Source of the DNA: Candidatus Obscuribacterales bacterium
GTDB taxonomy: Bacteria > Cyanobacteriota > Vampirovibrionia > Obscuribacterales > Obscuribacteraceae
Direction of reading: 5' to 3'
Length of the DNA: 64,000 nucleotides
Assembly (NCBI GenBank): GCA_021732025.1
Contig: JAKFVU010000082.1
Coordinates: forward strand, 248,001-312,000
Under the pieces are notes generated by a model. The model did no database searches and was not told the DNA's origin. It saw only the letters and a program-made list of their open reading frames with translations. This document shows, one piece after another, positions 1 to 8,379 of this stretch (the first letter of the stretch is position 1; the number at the start of each line of letters is the position of its first letter). The position numbers were made by a program, and so were the translations under genes.

Positions 1-44
1 GACGCACCGATTACTAAAGCCCGTTTGATATCAGTAGAGCTCAT
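1..44 (-). CDS. Partial CDS, N-terminus only (possible Rossmann-type protein)
   Basis: An ATG at 42-44 read leftward opens a frame that is still open at the window edge, giving MSSTDIKRALVIGAS-like sequence (14 full codons). A short polar start followed by a hydrophobic strand ending in GA(S) resembles the first strand and glycine turn of short-chain dehydrogenases, but CheB-like methylesterase domains begin similarly. It lies 85 bp downstream of the TPR gene on the same strand, so it could be the last gene of the cheR operon. Too little is present to name it. Confidence 0.3.
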   Translation of the reverse strand, partial: MSSTDIKRALVIGA

Positions 45-129
45 TTGTCTTCATTTTGTATGTATTTGCCTAAGCAAGCGATTTGATATCGACTTGCTGT
101 AGCATACCGCTTCTGAGGCAAATAGTTAG

Positions 130-2040
130 TTAAGCATGAGATAGTTGGCCCTTAAGGGCCTCAGCCCTTGCCATTAATGCCTTTTTGCGACCTTGTATCT
201 CCACTGGCAGCTCATCAGCAGACCGCTCACCATCTTCAGCTGCAGACTTGTCAAAGACGCTCTGGCACATCTCTACAGCACTTTCTAAGAAGATCTCAGC
301 TTCACCAACATCTTTTTGCAGTTTGCAAACCTGAGCCAAATTAAGCAGCACATCGACCATTTCTTCGTGTTCAGAAGGATACACCTTGTATTGAATTTCT
401 AGAATTTGTCGGTAACACTCTTCTGCTAAGTCATAGCGGCCCATGGCTTTGTAAACATCAGCAAGTATGTTTATTGGCACAACAGTCTCAAGAGAGGCGT
501 CACCATACAGATCCAGAGACGCATCGACGAGTTTGGCTCCAGCCGAGGCGGCTTTGTTATGATTATTGACGGCCATAAATATGCCAATCAGGCGCTTGAG
601 CATGGGCATGCCATTTGCTTTACGACTGAGGTGCAGTTCATCAACAGCGGCAAGAATTTCAGTAGCAATAAAGTTGAAGCGTTCTTTGTTCTCGCTATCC
701 ACAGCCAAGCGTACGCCATCGTCAAGTAGATTTTTGGCCACTGCTAGCGCTCTGTCTTCATCTCGGTCTCGTTCACAAAGTCGCAGCAGACAAAGTTGCA
801 ATGCTTGCTTGTCAGCATCAGACAAAGGCATTTTTGCGGATAATGCTTTGTCCAAGAAAGCGATTGTATCAGTACCAAGAAAAGCAAACAGCTCGCGTTC
901 TGTGCCTGTTTTATCGGCCAAATTCGAGAGAGCGAGAGCCAATCCGTGCCAAAGTCGACCGGCACTGTCACCGTTATAAATTGATTCAGGAAAGACTTGA
1001 GTAGCCAAATCAATTACCTGCCTAAACAGAATACTGGCGCAATCGAAGCGTTCTTCATTTAAATAGAACTCTGCTAACTGCACCGCTGGTAATGCCATTG
1101 TTGTTGGCTTTGATTCAATAAGTATGCGCAGATGCGAAGCGGCCTCTTGTTTAAGCATATCCGAAAGAGCAGCCCGGTCGCCCTGAGCCAAAAGCCTAGC
1201 AAGACCGCTAGCAATTACATACAGGCCTTCGCGATTGGCAACTCCGGCACTGTTTGTATTGGCGGTAGAGAACGATAGCCGTGCCGCTTGGTACAGCTCT
1301 TCAGCAGTCGAATAGAAGGCACGCCCTTTACTGGCTGTTAGCTCAGCTCCAGCAATCAAGGCCCAACCGGCGATATCACTAACAACACCGCGGTCAGCTA
1401 GCTCTTTCAGAATTAGCCACGAATTGATGCTGGGATAGGCAACGGCAAGCTTGCCAAAAGTGACTGTATCTTGGACAGACTCCAACGATGCCATGAGACA
1501 TTTGCGCTTGTCGCTCATATCTTCAAGAGAGGCAAGAAAGCGGTCAATTACTAAAGCCGAAACCAAACTGGCAATTTTGCTTTCTATGATAGGGTTGCTG
1601 ATCGCCCCCGCTTCAATAGCTTGAGGAGGAGGTGTAGTCGAACTAAAGTTGTCTATGCGACTGGCTAGCTCTTCTTGTTTTTGATCGAGTTTACCAACGA
1701 TGGCTGAAAGCGCTTTATCAAATTCGTCGGTGGCTGCTTCAAGTTCTTTGTGCAAATCTTGACTCAGAGCCAGTTTAATCGCCTGTTCTTTCTCTGCCAT
1801 ATTCTCGCTGATACCAGCTAGACTTTGAGCTCTAAAGCGATGCACAGTCTCCGAAAGCATGGCAAACTCGCGCTTCAAGTTAGCAAGATCGGCTGTGATT
1901 TGATTGTTATTAATGCTTCGACCGCGCTCAGCGGGGAAATCAATTCTCTGGCGCAGGCTAAAATAGCCCCAAACAGCGACAATGAGAGCCACTGCGCCAA
2001 GGGCGCAGGCTACCATTGTAAGAGTGTCGCCATTAATCAT
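130..2040 (-). CDS. Membrane-anchored coiled-coil/TPR protein
   Basis: A 636-residue protein with one N-terminal membrane segment (about residues 7-27), then a charged, probably coiled-coil stretch (about 45-125) and a long helical region. The end (about 500-600) reads as tetratricopeptide repeats of the kinesin-light-chain type, with motifs such as LADVYKAMGRYDLAEECY and LLNLAQVCKLQKDVGEAE. The bulk should therefore be a cytoplasmic scaffold tethered to the inner membrane. Its ATG overlaps the stop of the HPt gene (ATGA, 2037-2040), so it is translationally coupled to the chemosensory operon cheR-cheW-PAS/REC-HPt. No catalytic motif was recognised. A role as docking platform or output partner of that system is inference from position only. 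Confidence 0.85.
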   Translation of the reverse strand: MINGDTLTMVACALGAVALIVAVWGYFSLRQRIDFPAERGRSINNNQITADLANLKREFAMLSETVHRFRAQSLAGISENMAEKEQAIKLALSQDLHKELEAATDEFDKALSAIVGKLDQKQEELASRIDNFSSTTPPPQAIEAGAISNPIIESKIASLVSALVIDRFLASLEDMSDKRKCLMASLESVQDTVTFGKLAVAYPSINSWLILKELADRGVVSDIAGWALIAGAELTASKGRAFYSTAEELYQAARLSFSTANTNSAGVANREGLYVIASGLARLLAQGDRAALSDMLKQEAASHLRILIESKPTTMALPAVQLAEFYLNEERFDCASILFRQVIDLATQVFPESIYNGDSAGRLWHGLALALSNLADKTGTERELFAFLGTDTIAFLDKALSAKMPLSDADKQALQLCLLRLCERDRDEDRALAVAKNLLDDGVRLAVDSENKERFNFIATEILAAVDELHLSRKANGMPMLKRLIGIFMAVNNHNKAASAGAKLVDASLDLYGDASLETVVPINILADVYKAMGRYDLAEECYRQILEIQYKVYPSEHEEMVDVLLNLAQVCKLQKDVGEAEIFLESAVEMCQSVFDKSAAEDGERSADELPVEIQGRKKALMARAEALKGQLSHA

Positions 2041-2375
2041 TTTAGGTAGAGCCTCAGATAGTCGATTGTTTGGTCAAAAACTTGTTTTAGGTTCTCATAT
2101 TGGGTCTCAGCCAGTAACCAATTGGCACTAGCAGTTAATTCTTCTAATTCACTGGCAGAGTGCTCAAGCTTTTTTGCTGTGATTATGCGAGAGGCACCTT
2201 TGAGCATATGAGCCACCGATTTTAGTGCGGCGGCATCACGATCGACAATTGCTACTTGCATTTGGTCTAACACAGTATCTGTATCTTCAAGATAGGCAGT
2301 AACTAATTCTCGTGCTACTTCCACGTCGAATTGTTCTTCCAAATCGTGTAAATTCGCTAGTTGAGAATTATCCAA
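2037..2375 (-). CDS. Stand-alone HPt (histidine phosphotransfer) protein
   Basis: A roughly 112-residue all-helical HPt domain. The phosphotransfer motif is AHMLKGAS, with the phospho-accepting histidine in the canonical AHxLKG context. It would carry phosphate between receivers of the chemosensory system. This is the only separate HPt in the cluster with an intact histidine; CheA has its own. The start is uncertain. An upstream ATG at 2402 has no Shine-Dalgarno (SD) sequence and would overlap the previous gene by 35 nt. A TTG at 2375 sits 9 nt after GGGAG and overlaps the upstream stop by only 8 nt, so I prefer it. The stop overlaps the ATG of the following TPR gene. Confidence 0.85.
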   Translation of the reverse strand: MDNSQLANLHDLEEQFDVEVARELVTAYLEDTDTVLDQMQVAIVDRDAAALKSVAHMLKGASRIITAKKLEHSASELEELTASANWLLAETQYENLKQVFDQTIDYLRLYLK

Positions 2376-4581
2376 GTGGATGCACTCCCTCGGCGAATAC
2401 ATCAGGACAAAGTTTGCGCAGCTGATCTTGAGAGCGCAGATAAACAGTTTTGAGTTTTAGATACTTAAGGCGCACTTGTGGCCAATCTTCAGCTTCGGAG
2501 AAAGCAAGAATATCATTGCTTACTTTTGTAATCAGAGTTAGGCCTAGAGTTGCAGAAGGTCCTTTGATAGAACTAGCAAGGCTTGCTACTAAGGCACCAT
2601 CTCTAGAGTCAATCGCTTTTTGCATTGAATTGACGAAAGTTTCCATAGCCGTTAAGAATAAGCGCACGACTTCGTTTAATTCTTCTTGGCTATAATTAGC
2701 AGCCATGGTCGCTGCATTGAAAGGCTCAGTTTCAGACTGCAATTGATCTAAGCCATCTTTTGACTCTTGTTTTGATTGATCACAGACACGCTCGATTACA
2801 CGAGAGAGCGAAGAAGCATTGACGCCCTTAGTTAAATAGTCATCCATTCCTGAGGCTAAACATCTTTCTTTGTCGGTCTCACGGTCGTAAGAAGTCATGG
2901 CCACGATCGGGATATGCCGACCACTTTCTACTTCTAGTTTGCGTATAGCAATAGTGGCGTCATAGCCGTTCATAACCGGCATGTCACAGTCCATAAAGAC
3001 CACGTCGTAGTCAAACTTAGACAAGCGATTAAGTGCTTCTTGGCCATTATTAGAGACGTCAGTGGCAAAGCCAAGACGCTTCAATTGCAAAACCAACAAT
3101 TTCTGATTAACGGGAATATCGTCAACTACCAGTGCACACTTGCCTTCGGCGGCTCGCTCAATAACTGATTGAGGAGATGCTTCCATCATGGTGACAGTAA
3201 GCTCTTCGGACTGGTCAAGCTGATCCTTCTCAGTCTCGATATCTGTATCTGGTTCCAGTTCTAATTCTGGCTCTGGCTCTGCTTCGATTTCAAGTTCGGG
3301 CTCTGCTTCATGTTTAGAGGCTATTTCTTCTACTTCTTCAATTACTTCTGCTGCTTCTGGAGAGGCAGCTTGCACTTCGTCTTTTCTCTCTTGTTCGGCC
3401 TCCTCAGCTTGATTGACGGCATTGGGCATCTTTTCAATAGCAAAATCTGAAAATTCAGACCAAAGCTCAGCATCGGCGTCTTCACTCGGTATATAGGTAG
3501 AAACAATATCTAGCTCATCAGCCATTTGGCTTTCTACGAGTTCTTCAGGTTCCGGCAAAATTTCAAGGGGAATACCCACCAGTTGGTCAGCATCAGAATC
3601 AGGCTCTGCTTCAGGAGCCGGGCTTTCTATGCTGCTGGTTTTTCCTTTTGCCTGAGATTCTTCACCTAAATCGATATTAAAGCTGTCTTCAAAGGCCTGA
3701 ATTGCAGAGGCGGCTTCGCTCGAAATATTGCTCTGCAACTGGCTCTGTGCCGAAACTTCCACTGGCGAATCTGCTACCAACGTTGTTTCTGGTTTGACGT
3801 CTAATTCAAGCAGCTCTCGATAGTGCCTTTGATCTTCAGATAAGGTATCTTCTAGTGCAGTAGTCTCTATAGACAGAACGTGACTGCTAGGAAGAAAATC
3901 ATCTAGATGACGCACCCGGTCCATCAAGGCATTGAGCCTACGAGTGGGCTGCACGATTGAATCGGCTTGTTGAGTCAGCAAACCAATTACCGAAGTTAGG
4001 CGATCTTCAATTTCTACTTCTTCACTCGCTTCAGCAACAATTGTAAGAACACCTTCTAAATTGCCGCTCAAAGACAATAGTGGCTGACAGCAAAACTGTA
4101 ACCACCTTAGGCGTTCGCCTCGCATGCCGTCACTCAAAGCCAGTCGCTGTGTTCTAAATTGACCAGTGGCTAAGACTTCGCGCCATGGCAATTCTTTGTT
4201 TTTCACCATGCCAGTTCTAATACCAGACAAACCTTTTTGCTCACGATAGAGTTCAAGTTCTTCACTACCTGCGGTGCCTGGTTGATACCCAGTAAAATCG
4301 TAAAAACTCTTATTGGCTAGGAGTACTTCACCAGTAGCATCAGTTAAGAGGGCACCCATCTGGCGATTGCGGGCAAGCTTGCTCAAAACTTTAGGCACAG
4401 AGGGAAAGTCAATGGCACCACCATCGGTGAACAGTGCTCGCGTGGCTCGCTCAAGACCAGACGGTGAGTGCGTCGCTCTCCGCACTTCTTCGATGGCGGT
4501 TTTAAGAAGTACCACCTGGCTATCAAGGCGTAAAACATGGCCTGTCACTTGCTCGCCAGAAAGATTCCAATTATCAGACAT
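2368..4581 (-). CDS. PAS - receiver - degenerate HPt signalling protein
   Basis: A response-regulator-like protein without a kinase domain. In order: a PAS-like sensor (about residues 60-190), a long acidic Glu/Pro-rich linker (about 250-480), a receiver with phospho-acceptor Asp in VFMDCDMPVMNG and the conserved Lys in LTKG, and a C-terminal HPt-like helical bundle. In that bundle the motif reads ASSIKGPSATLG, so the phospho-accepting His of AHxLKG is Ser. It is a paralogue of the 6793-8379 protein, with the same domain order. The longest frame starts at a GTG at 4617 without SD. I chose ATG 4581, which follows GGGGA at good spacing. Possible roles are phosphate sink, scaffold or output regulator; the sequence does not decide. 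Confidence 0.88.
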   Translation of the reverse strand: MSDNWNLSGEQVTGHVLRLDSQVVLLKTAIEEVRRATHSPSGLERATRALFTDGGAIDFPSVPKVLSKLARNRQMGALLTDATGEVLLANKSFYDFTGYQPGTAGSEELELYREQKGLSGIRTGMVKNKELPWREVLATGQFRTQRLALSDGMRGERLRWLQFCCQPLLSLSGNLEGVLTIVAEASEEVEIEDRLTSVIGLLTQQADSIVQPTRRLNALMDRVRHLDDFLPSSHVLSIETTALEDTLSEDQRHYRELLELDVKPETTLVADSPVEVSAQSQLQSNISSEAASAIQAFEDSFNIDLGEESQAKGKTSSIESPAPEAEPDSDADQLVGIPLEILPEPEELVESQMADELDIVSTYIPSEDADAELWSEFSDFAIEKMPNAVNQAEEAEQERKDEVQAASPEAAEVIEEVEEIASKHEAEPELEIEAEPEPELELEPDTDIETEKDQLDQSEELTVTMMEASPQSVIERAAEGKCALVVDDIPVNQKLLVLQLKRLGFATDVSNNGQEALNRLSKFDYDVVFMDCDMPVMNGYDATIAIRKLEVESGRHIPIVAMTSYDRETDKERCLASGMDDYLTKGVNASSLSRVIERVCDQSKQESKDGLDQLQSETEPFNAATMAANYSQEELNEVVRLFLTAMETFVNSMQKAIDSRDGALVASLASSIKGPSATLGLTLITKVSNDILAFSEAEDWPQVRLKYLKLKTVYLRSQDQLRKLCPDVFAEGVHPLG

Positions 4582-4716
4582 GAAGACATCCCCAGAGACT
4601 GCAATAGAGTTATGCACTCATTCATATACCCCATCTAAGTGGTATCAACGCAGCCCCAGAGCCATGCAGCCGCAAAGACTGGCCAGGCAATGATTTTCAG
4701 CATTCAGGACAGTACT

Positions 4717-5271
4717 TCAACCAGCCAGTTGACCAATCATTCCATCAGTAAAGATGCGCTTGGCATCAAGTATTATCAGCAGGTCGATAGTCAAAGCAAC
4801 AGTAAATTGGCTTAGTCTCTCTGAAAGGCCAGTAAAGCCCTGAGATAACTCGCTATTGTCGAGTTGCCGCACGCCCAATACTTCGTCTACGCAAACAGCT
4901 AAACGCAGAGCACCAAAGCGCAAAATCAGCCCGTCAGAAGCGCTGGTGTTAGAACTTGGTTCACTTGAGTTTTTCAAATCAAACAAAACAGACAGATCAA
5001 TTACTGTAACAATCTGCCCTCTCACATTGGTGATACCGCGCACTAGAGCAGAGGTCTGAGGCACAGGGCTGATATCTTTTATAGTAATCGCTTCATCTAC
5101 AAATTTAGTCTCAAAAGCCAGTCGTCGGCCGCAGGCTTTAAACTCTACCAGCTCGAAAAGAATCTGACGGTCCTGTTCCATTACTAGCGGTCGAGCAAGC
5201 AGTCTCGCTCTGCTGCGAAGAATCTGCTTAGCCAAGCTGTTGTCGACCAGGTTTTCTTTATCATCTGTCAT
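4717..5271 (-). CDS. CheW-like coupling protein
   Basis: A 184-residue protein whose residues 38-175 form a CheW domain: a strand-rich core with RGITNVRGQIVTVIDL, which matches the family signature around the first beta-barrel, and a second subdomain ending in LLIILDAKRIF. An N-terminal extension of about 35 polar residues precedes it. It should link the chemoreceptor to CheA. Its ATG overlaps the cheR stop (ATGA at 5268-5271). This is one of two cheW genes near the cluster; two CheWs are also found in Frz and Wsp systems. The next gene downstream begins 135 bp further on, with nothing recognisable in the gap. Confidence 0.88.
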   Translation of the reverse strand: MTDDKENLVDNSLAKQILRSRARLLARPLVMEQDRQILFELVEFKACGRRLAFETKFVDEAITIKDISPVPQTSALVRGITNVRGQIVTVIDLSVLFDLKNSSEPSSNTSASDGLILRFGALRLAVCVDEVLGVRQLDNSELSQGFTGLSERLSQFTVALTIDLLIILDAKRIFTDGMIGQLAG

Positions 5272-6704
5272 TGGGCACCATTGACTAATTGTTCGACAAT
5301 ATTCAGTAATTCTTGGACAGATGTACCATCAGTGCACTCAACTAGTGACTGTGGTGCTAGTTTGGCTAAATCAGCGCGTACCTTTTGCAAATAGCCGTTG
5401 GCGGTATGTTTGTCACCTTCATGCAAAGCTAATGAGGCAAGCATAAAGCTTGCTGCAATAAAATCTGATTTTTGCGCAATCGCCTGCTTGAGAAGCTCTT
5501 TTGCATCAGAAGTACGGCCAGATTCACTCAATACCACAGCGTAGAGATAAAGATAATCGTAGCGATTGTCTAATCTTACTAGAATGTCTGCCTGGCAGGA
5601 TGCATCATCGAAGCGTCCGAGATTACTGAGAGTGCGTACTAACAACTCGAGAAACTGCTTTTGTAGTTTGCTATCTCGCTTGCGTTTTTCATTACCATAC
5701 TGATTAATCTGCTCTAGTCCCTTGGTCAGAATTCTTTCACTAGCAGCATATTCACCCTGCTGCAAAAGCTTTCGTCCATAGTCAAGCTCATTTTGTAGAC
5801 TAGGCACCACATTAAGATCAGAAGATGCGCTCTTAGTTGCCACGCGCTGAAATAAATAAACATCATTATGAAGTCGCGGTCGCAAATAATCGGCAAACAC
5901 CTTTTCACCAGCGCTCGGCACTTCAGTAGCTGCCAATAAAAGCCAGCCTCCCGGCCGCAGCAAGCGGCTCAAGCGTTGAAGCACTGGCTTGATTAAGGGT
6001 TTGTCAAAATAAATCAGTACATTGCGGCAGAGAATTAAATCGAACGGTTCAGTGCCAAGCTGCTTCTCATAAATCAGATAATCATCAGCCAAATTAAGAT
6101 AGACAAATCGCACCATGTCTTTCAATCTAGGCTCAATGGCAAAATTACCGCTTTCCACTTCGCTGAAAAAACGAGCTTTGAGCTGATCTAAAGGCTCGCT
6201 CATTACGCCCCTAAAAGCCCACGAGCTATAAATTCCCAGCCTTGCTTTAGCCAAATAGTCTTGATTTATATCGCTGCCGATAATATCTATTTGCCAATCA
6301 TCAAGATCGGCAATTAGCCGTGTTAATAGCATGACCAATGAATATGCTTCTTCCCCGGTGCAACACCCTGCACTTAATATGCGCAGTCTTTTGCCAGCAA
6401 CTCTTTTTTCTTCAATTAAGTCTGGAAGGACGGCCTCAAGCTCAGCGAACGCTTTAGCCTCGCGAAAAAAATATGTCTCAGCCACAGTAAGGTGGCGTAC
6501 TAGAGCCTGAATCTCTTCATCGGCTAGGCTCGACTGAAAAAGTTTAAGTGCGAACTGCTGAGCATCGCTATAGTTGAGATCTCGGGCGGCGAGAACTAAG
6601 GCCTTCTCTAAATCGCCGAAGCGCTCAGGGGCACAGTGAATACCAATAGACGCGCTGATTACTGTGTTTAGCCGGCTCATCAGCTCTTGGTCAAATAGGC
6701 TCAC
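5268..6704 (-). CDS. CheR-type chemoreceptor methyltransferase with C-terminal TPR
   Basis: A 478-residue protein. The first ~275 residues are a CheR methyltransferase: an N-terminal helical domain with TVAETYFFRE, the S-adenosylmethionine-binding loop LSAGCCTGEEAYSL, a GSDIN acidic motif, and CRNVLIYF. It would methylate glutamates of the chemoreceptor. Residues ~300-470 are helical repeats of the TPR type, e.g. YLYAVVLSESGRTSDAKELL. A TPR-tailed CheR is the hallmark of WspC and FrzF rather than of swimming-chemotaxis CheR. The start is GTG. It is first in the leftward operon, 88 bp from the divergent rightward operon. Confidence 0.92.
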   Translation of the reverse strand: MSLFDQELMSRLNTVISASIGIHCAPERFGDLEKALVLAARDLNYSDAQQFALKLFQSSLADEEIQALVRHLTVAETYFFREAKAFAELEAVLPDLIEEKRVAGKRLRILSAGCCTGEEAYSLVMLLTRLIADLDDWQIDIIGSDINQDYLAKARLGIYSSWAFRGVMSEPLDQLKARFFSEVESGNFAIEPRLKDMVRFVYLNLADDYLIYEKQLGTEPFDLILCRNVLIYFDKPLIKPVLQRLSRLLRPGGWLLLAATEVPSAGEKVFADYLRPRLHNDVYLFQRVATKSASSDLNVVPSLQNELDYGRKLLQQGEYAASERILTKGLEQINQYGNEKRKRDSKLQKQFLELLVRTLSNLGRFDDASCQADILVRLDNRYDYLYLYAVVLSESGRTSDAKELLKQAIAQKSDFIAASFMLASLALHEGDKHTANGYLQKVRADLAKLAPQSLVECTDGTSVQELLNIVEQLVNGAQ

Positions 6705-6792
6705 TACGGCACCGTAAGTAACGTGATTATTCTATTGTATAGAGCCTGCCTGAGCGTTAAAATGCCAATGAGTTTAAGAAAGTGGTGAGCAA
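6705..6792. promoter_or_regulatory. Divergent promoter region between the two chemosensory operons
   Basis: These 88 bp separate the GTG of cheR (leftward) from the ATG of the PAS-REC gene (rightward), so both operon promoters should lie here or reach into the genes. The stretch is AT-rich in its middle. Read leftward it contains TTTAAC, 16 nt, TACAAT, a weak sigma70-like pair. A small inverted repeat ACGG-CA-CCGT sits next to the cheR start. No strong operator is obvious. Confidence 0.3.
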
Positions 6793-8379
6793 ATGATTGG
6801 CGAATGGGAAGCACCGGTGCAACGGCTTGCGCAGCAACTGGAAGATTTGAAGCTTACCCTCAAGAGTATTGATCAAAGCAAGAACCAACTGCGCCCTGAG
6901 TTAGAGCGCATGACCATCGAACTGACAGGCCTGCTCGGGGCAAAAAACTCTAAGGTTGAACCACTTCTTGAGTTCCCCCGTATTCTTAAATCAATTCTGT
7001 CGAACAAGCAGGTTGGGGCCATGGTTTTTGGCCCTGATGGTGAGAAATTGCTTTACAACGAAAGAGCCCAATTCCTGTTGTCAGGTCTTGGTGACATAAC
7101 CGATCCACAAAACCGCGAGTATGGATTTTTCAAAGGCGATGGCGCCACCCATTTTCAGGGCAAAGAACTGCCCTGGGTGGAAGCTTTGAGTGGTAATACC
7201 AAAAAGCTAGAAGACACTGAAATGATCGTCAAACGGCCGGGCAAAGAAGACCAGCCACTTTGGCTAAGAGTGACGGTATCAACTTTAGCTGGTGCTGAAA
7301 GCGGCGAAATAGGTGGTGCCATAGCTTTTCTTGCCGACATCACTGAGCACGTGGCTGTTGTCAACGAGTTGTCAGCAATTTGTGGTGAGCTTGAGCAGAA
7401 GCTCAATAATTTCACTCTGGCTAGTAAAGAGCTTGAAATGCTTAGCAGAAAACTTAGCCAGGTAAGAAGTCAGGATATGGAGTTAGCCAACCAGGCGAGC
7501 AAAGACAACCCAAATACCAGCCCAAGAAAATTGGCTAGTAAAGGCAGAGTGTTGGTGGCAGATGATGTGGCTGTCAACCAAAAGCTTTTGAAGTTGCAGC
7601 TAGAGCGTATGGGTTTTGAAGTTGACCTAGCGAAGAGTGGAGTCGAGGCTGTGGCAGCTGCTAAATCGACCCATTACGACCTAATTTTAATGGATTGCGA
7701 TATGCCTGAATTAGACGGCTACGAAGCAACTAAGCAAATTCGGGCCCTCGAACAAGATAACGCCAACGTACCAATTATTGCAGTCACAGCCTACGACAGA
7801 GAAGGCGATCGGGAAAAATGTATGGCCAGTGGCATGAACGATTTCATCACCAAAGGTTCTCCAGAAAAACTGTTGCGCCAATCAATTGCAAAATGGATCA
7901 ATGCTCCTTCCAATTTTGATCCTTCCAGCGTTGAGGACGATAGTGAAGCTGTTAATCGAGCTCGGGTTGTGCTTTTCGATGAAGATAAAGGTGAGAACCG
8001 GTCTTTAACTGTTGACATAAATGACTTAGAAGACACCTATGGTGGCAGCGAAACAGAATCGATCTTAAGGCTCTTCTTAGGTGTTTCTAGTACTTTTGTA
8101 GAGTGTTTAGAGTTAGCTGTTGAGTCTAAAGATGCTGAAGCAGTCAGTCACTTTGCCTACTCTCTAAAAGGGCCGTGCGCCTCCCTTAATCTCACTCATC
8201 TAGCCGCCTTAGCCACACAGCTTTCGCAGTTTGGGGTTAACGGTAAGTGGAGTGCATCGGAAGAAACCTATCAACAACTCAAATCTGCTTATGCACCTGT
8301 GCACCAACAGGTCTCTGAAATTCTGGCACAATTACCTGCCACTAATGGCTCCACCTCTAATGTCGAGGGCGGTAATTGA
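6793..8379 (+). CDS. PAS - receiver - degenerate HPt signalling protein (paralogue)
   Basis: A 528-residue protein: a coiled-coil start, a PAS-like domain (about residues 60-185), a receiver (about 248-370, phospho-acceptor Asp in LILMDCDMPELDG, Lys in ITKG) and a C-terminal HPt-like bundle. The HPt motif is FAYSLKGPCASLN: the position of the phospho-accepting His is Tyr. It lacks the long acidic linker of its paralogue at 2368-4581 but otherwise aligns along its length. It heads the rightward operon, and its stop overlaps the TTG start of cheA. The receiver could be phosphorylated by the CheA encoded next. The HPt-like end should bind a receiver or kinase without passing on phosphate (inference). 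Confidence 0.9.
   Translation: MIGEWEAPVQRLAQQLEDLKLTLKSIDQSKNQLRPELERMTIELTGLLGAKNSKVEPLLEFPRILKSILSNKQVGAMVFGPDGEKLLYNERAQFLLSGLGDITDPQNREYGFFKGDGATHFQGKELPWVEALSGNTKKLEDTEMIVKRPGKEDQPLWLRVTVSTLAGAESGEIGGAIAFLADITEHVAVVNELSAICGELEQKLNNFTLASKELEMLSRKLSQVRSQDMELANQASKDNPNTSPRKLASKGRVLVADDVAVNQKLLKLQLERMGFEVDLAKSGVEAVAAAKSTHYDLILMDCDMPELDGYEATKQIRALEQDNANVPIIAVTAYDREGDREKCMASGMNDFITKGSPEKLLRQSIAKWINAPSNFDPSSVEDDSEAVNRARVVLFDEDKGENRSLTVDINDLEDTYGGSETESILRLFLGVSSTFVECLELAVESKDAEAVSHFAYSLKGPCASLNLTHLAALATQLSQFGVNGKWSASEETYQQLKSAYAPVHQQVSEILAQLPATNGSTSNVEGGN

Noticed and set aside
566..979. 137-codon rightward frame inside the TPR gene
   Set aside because: Ser/Arg-rich shadow of a well-supported gene on the other strand.
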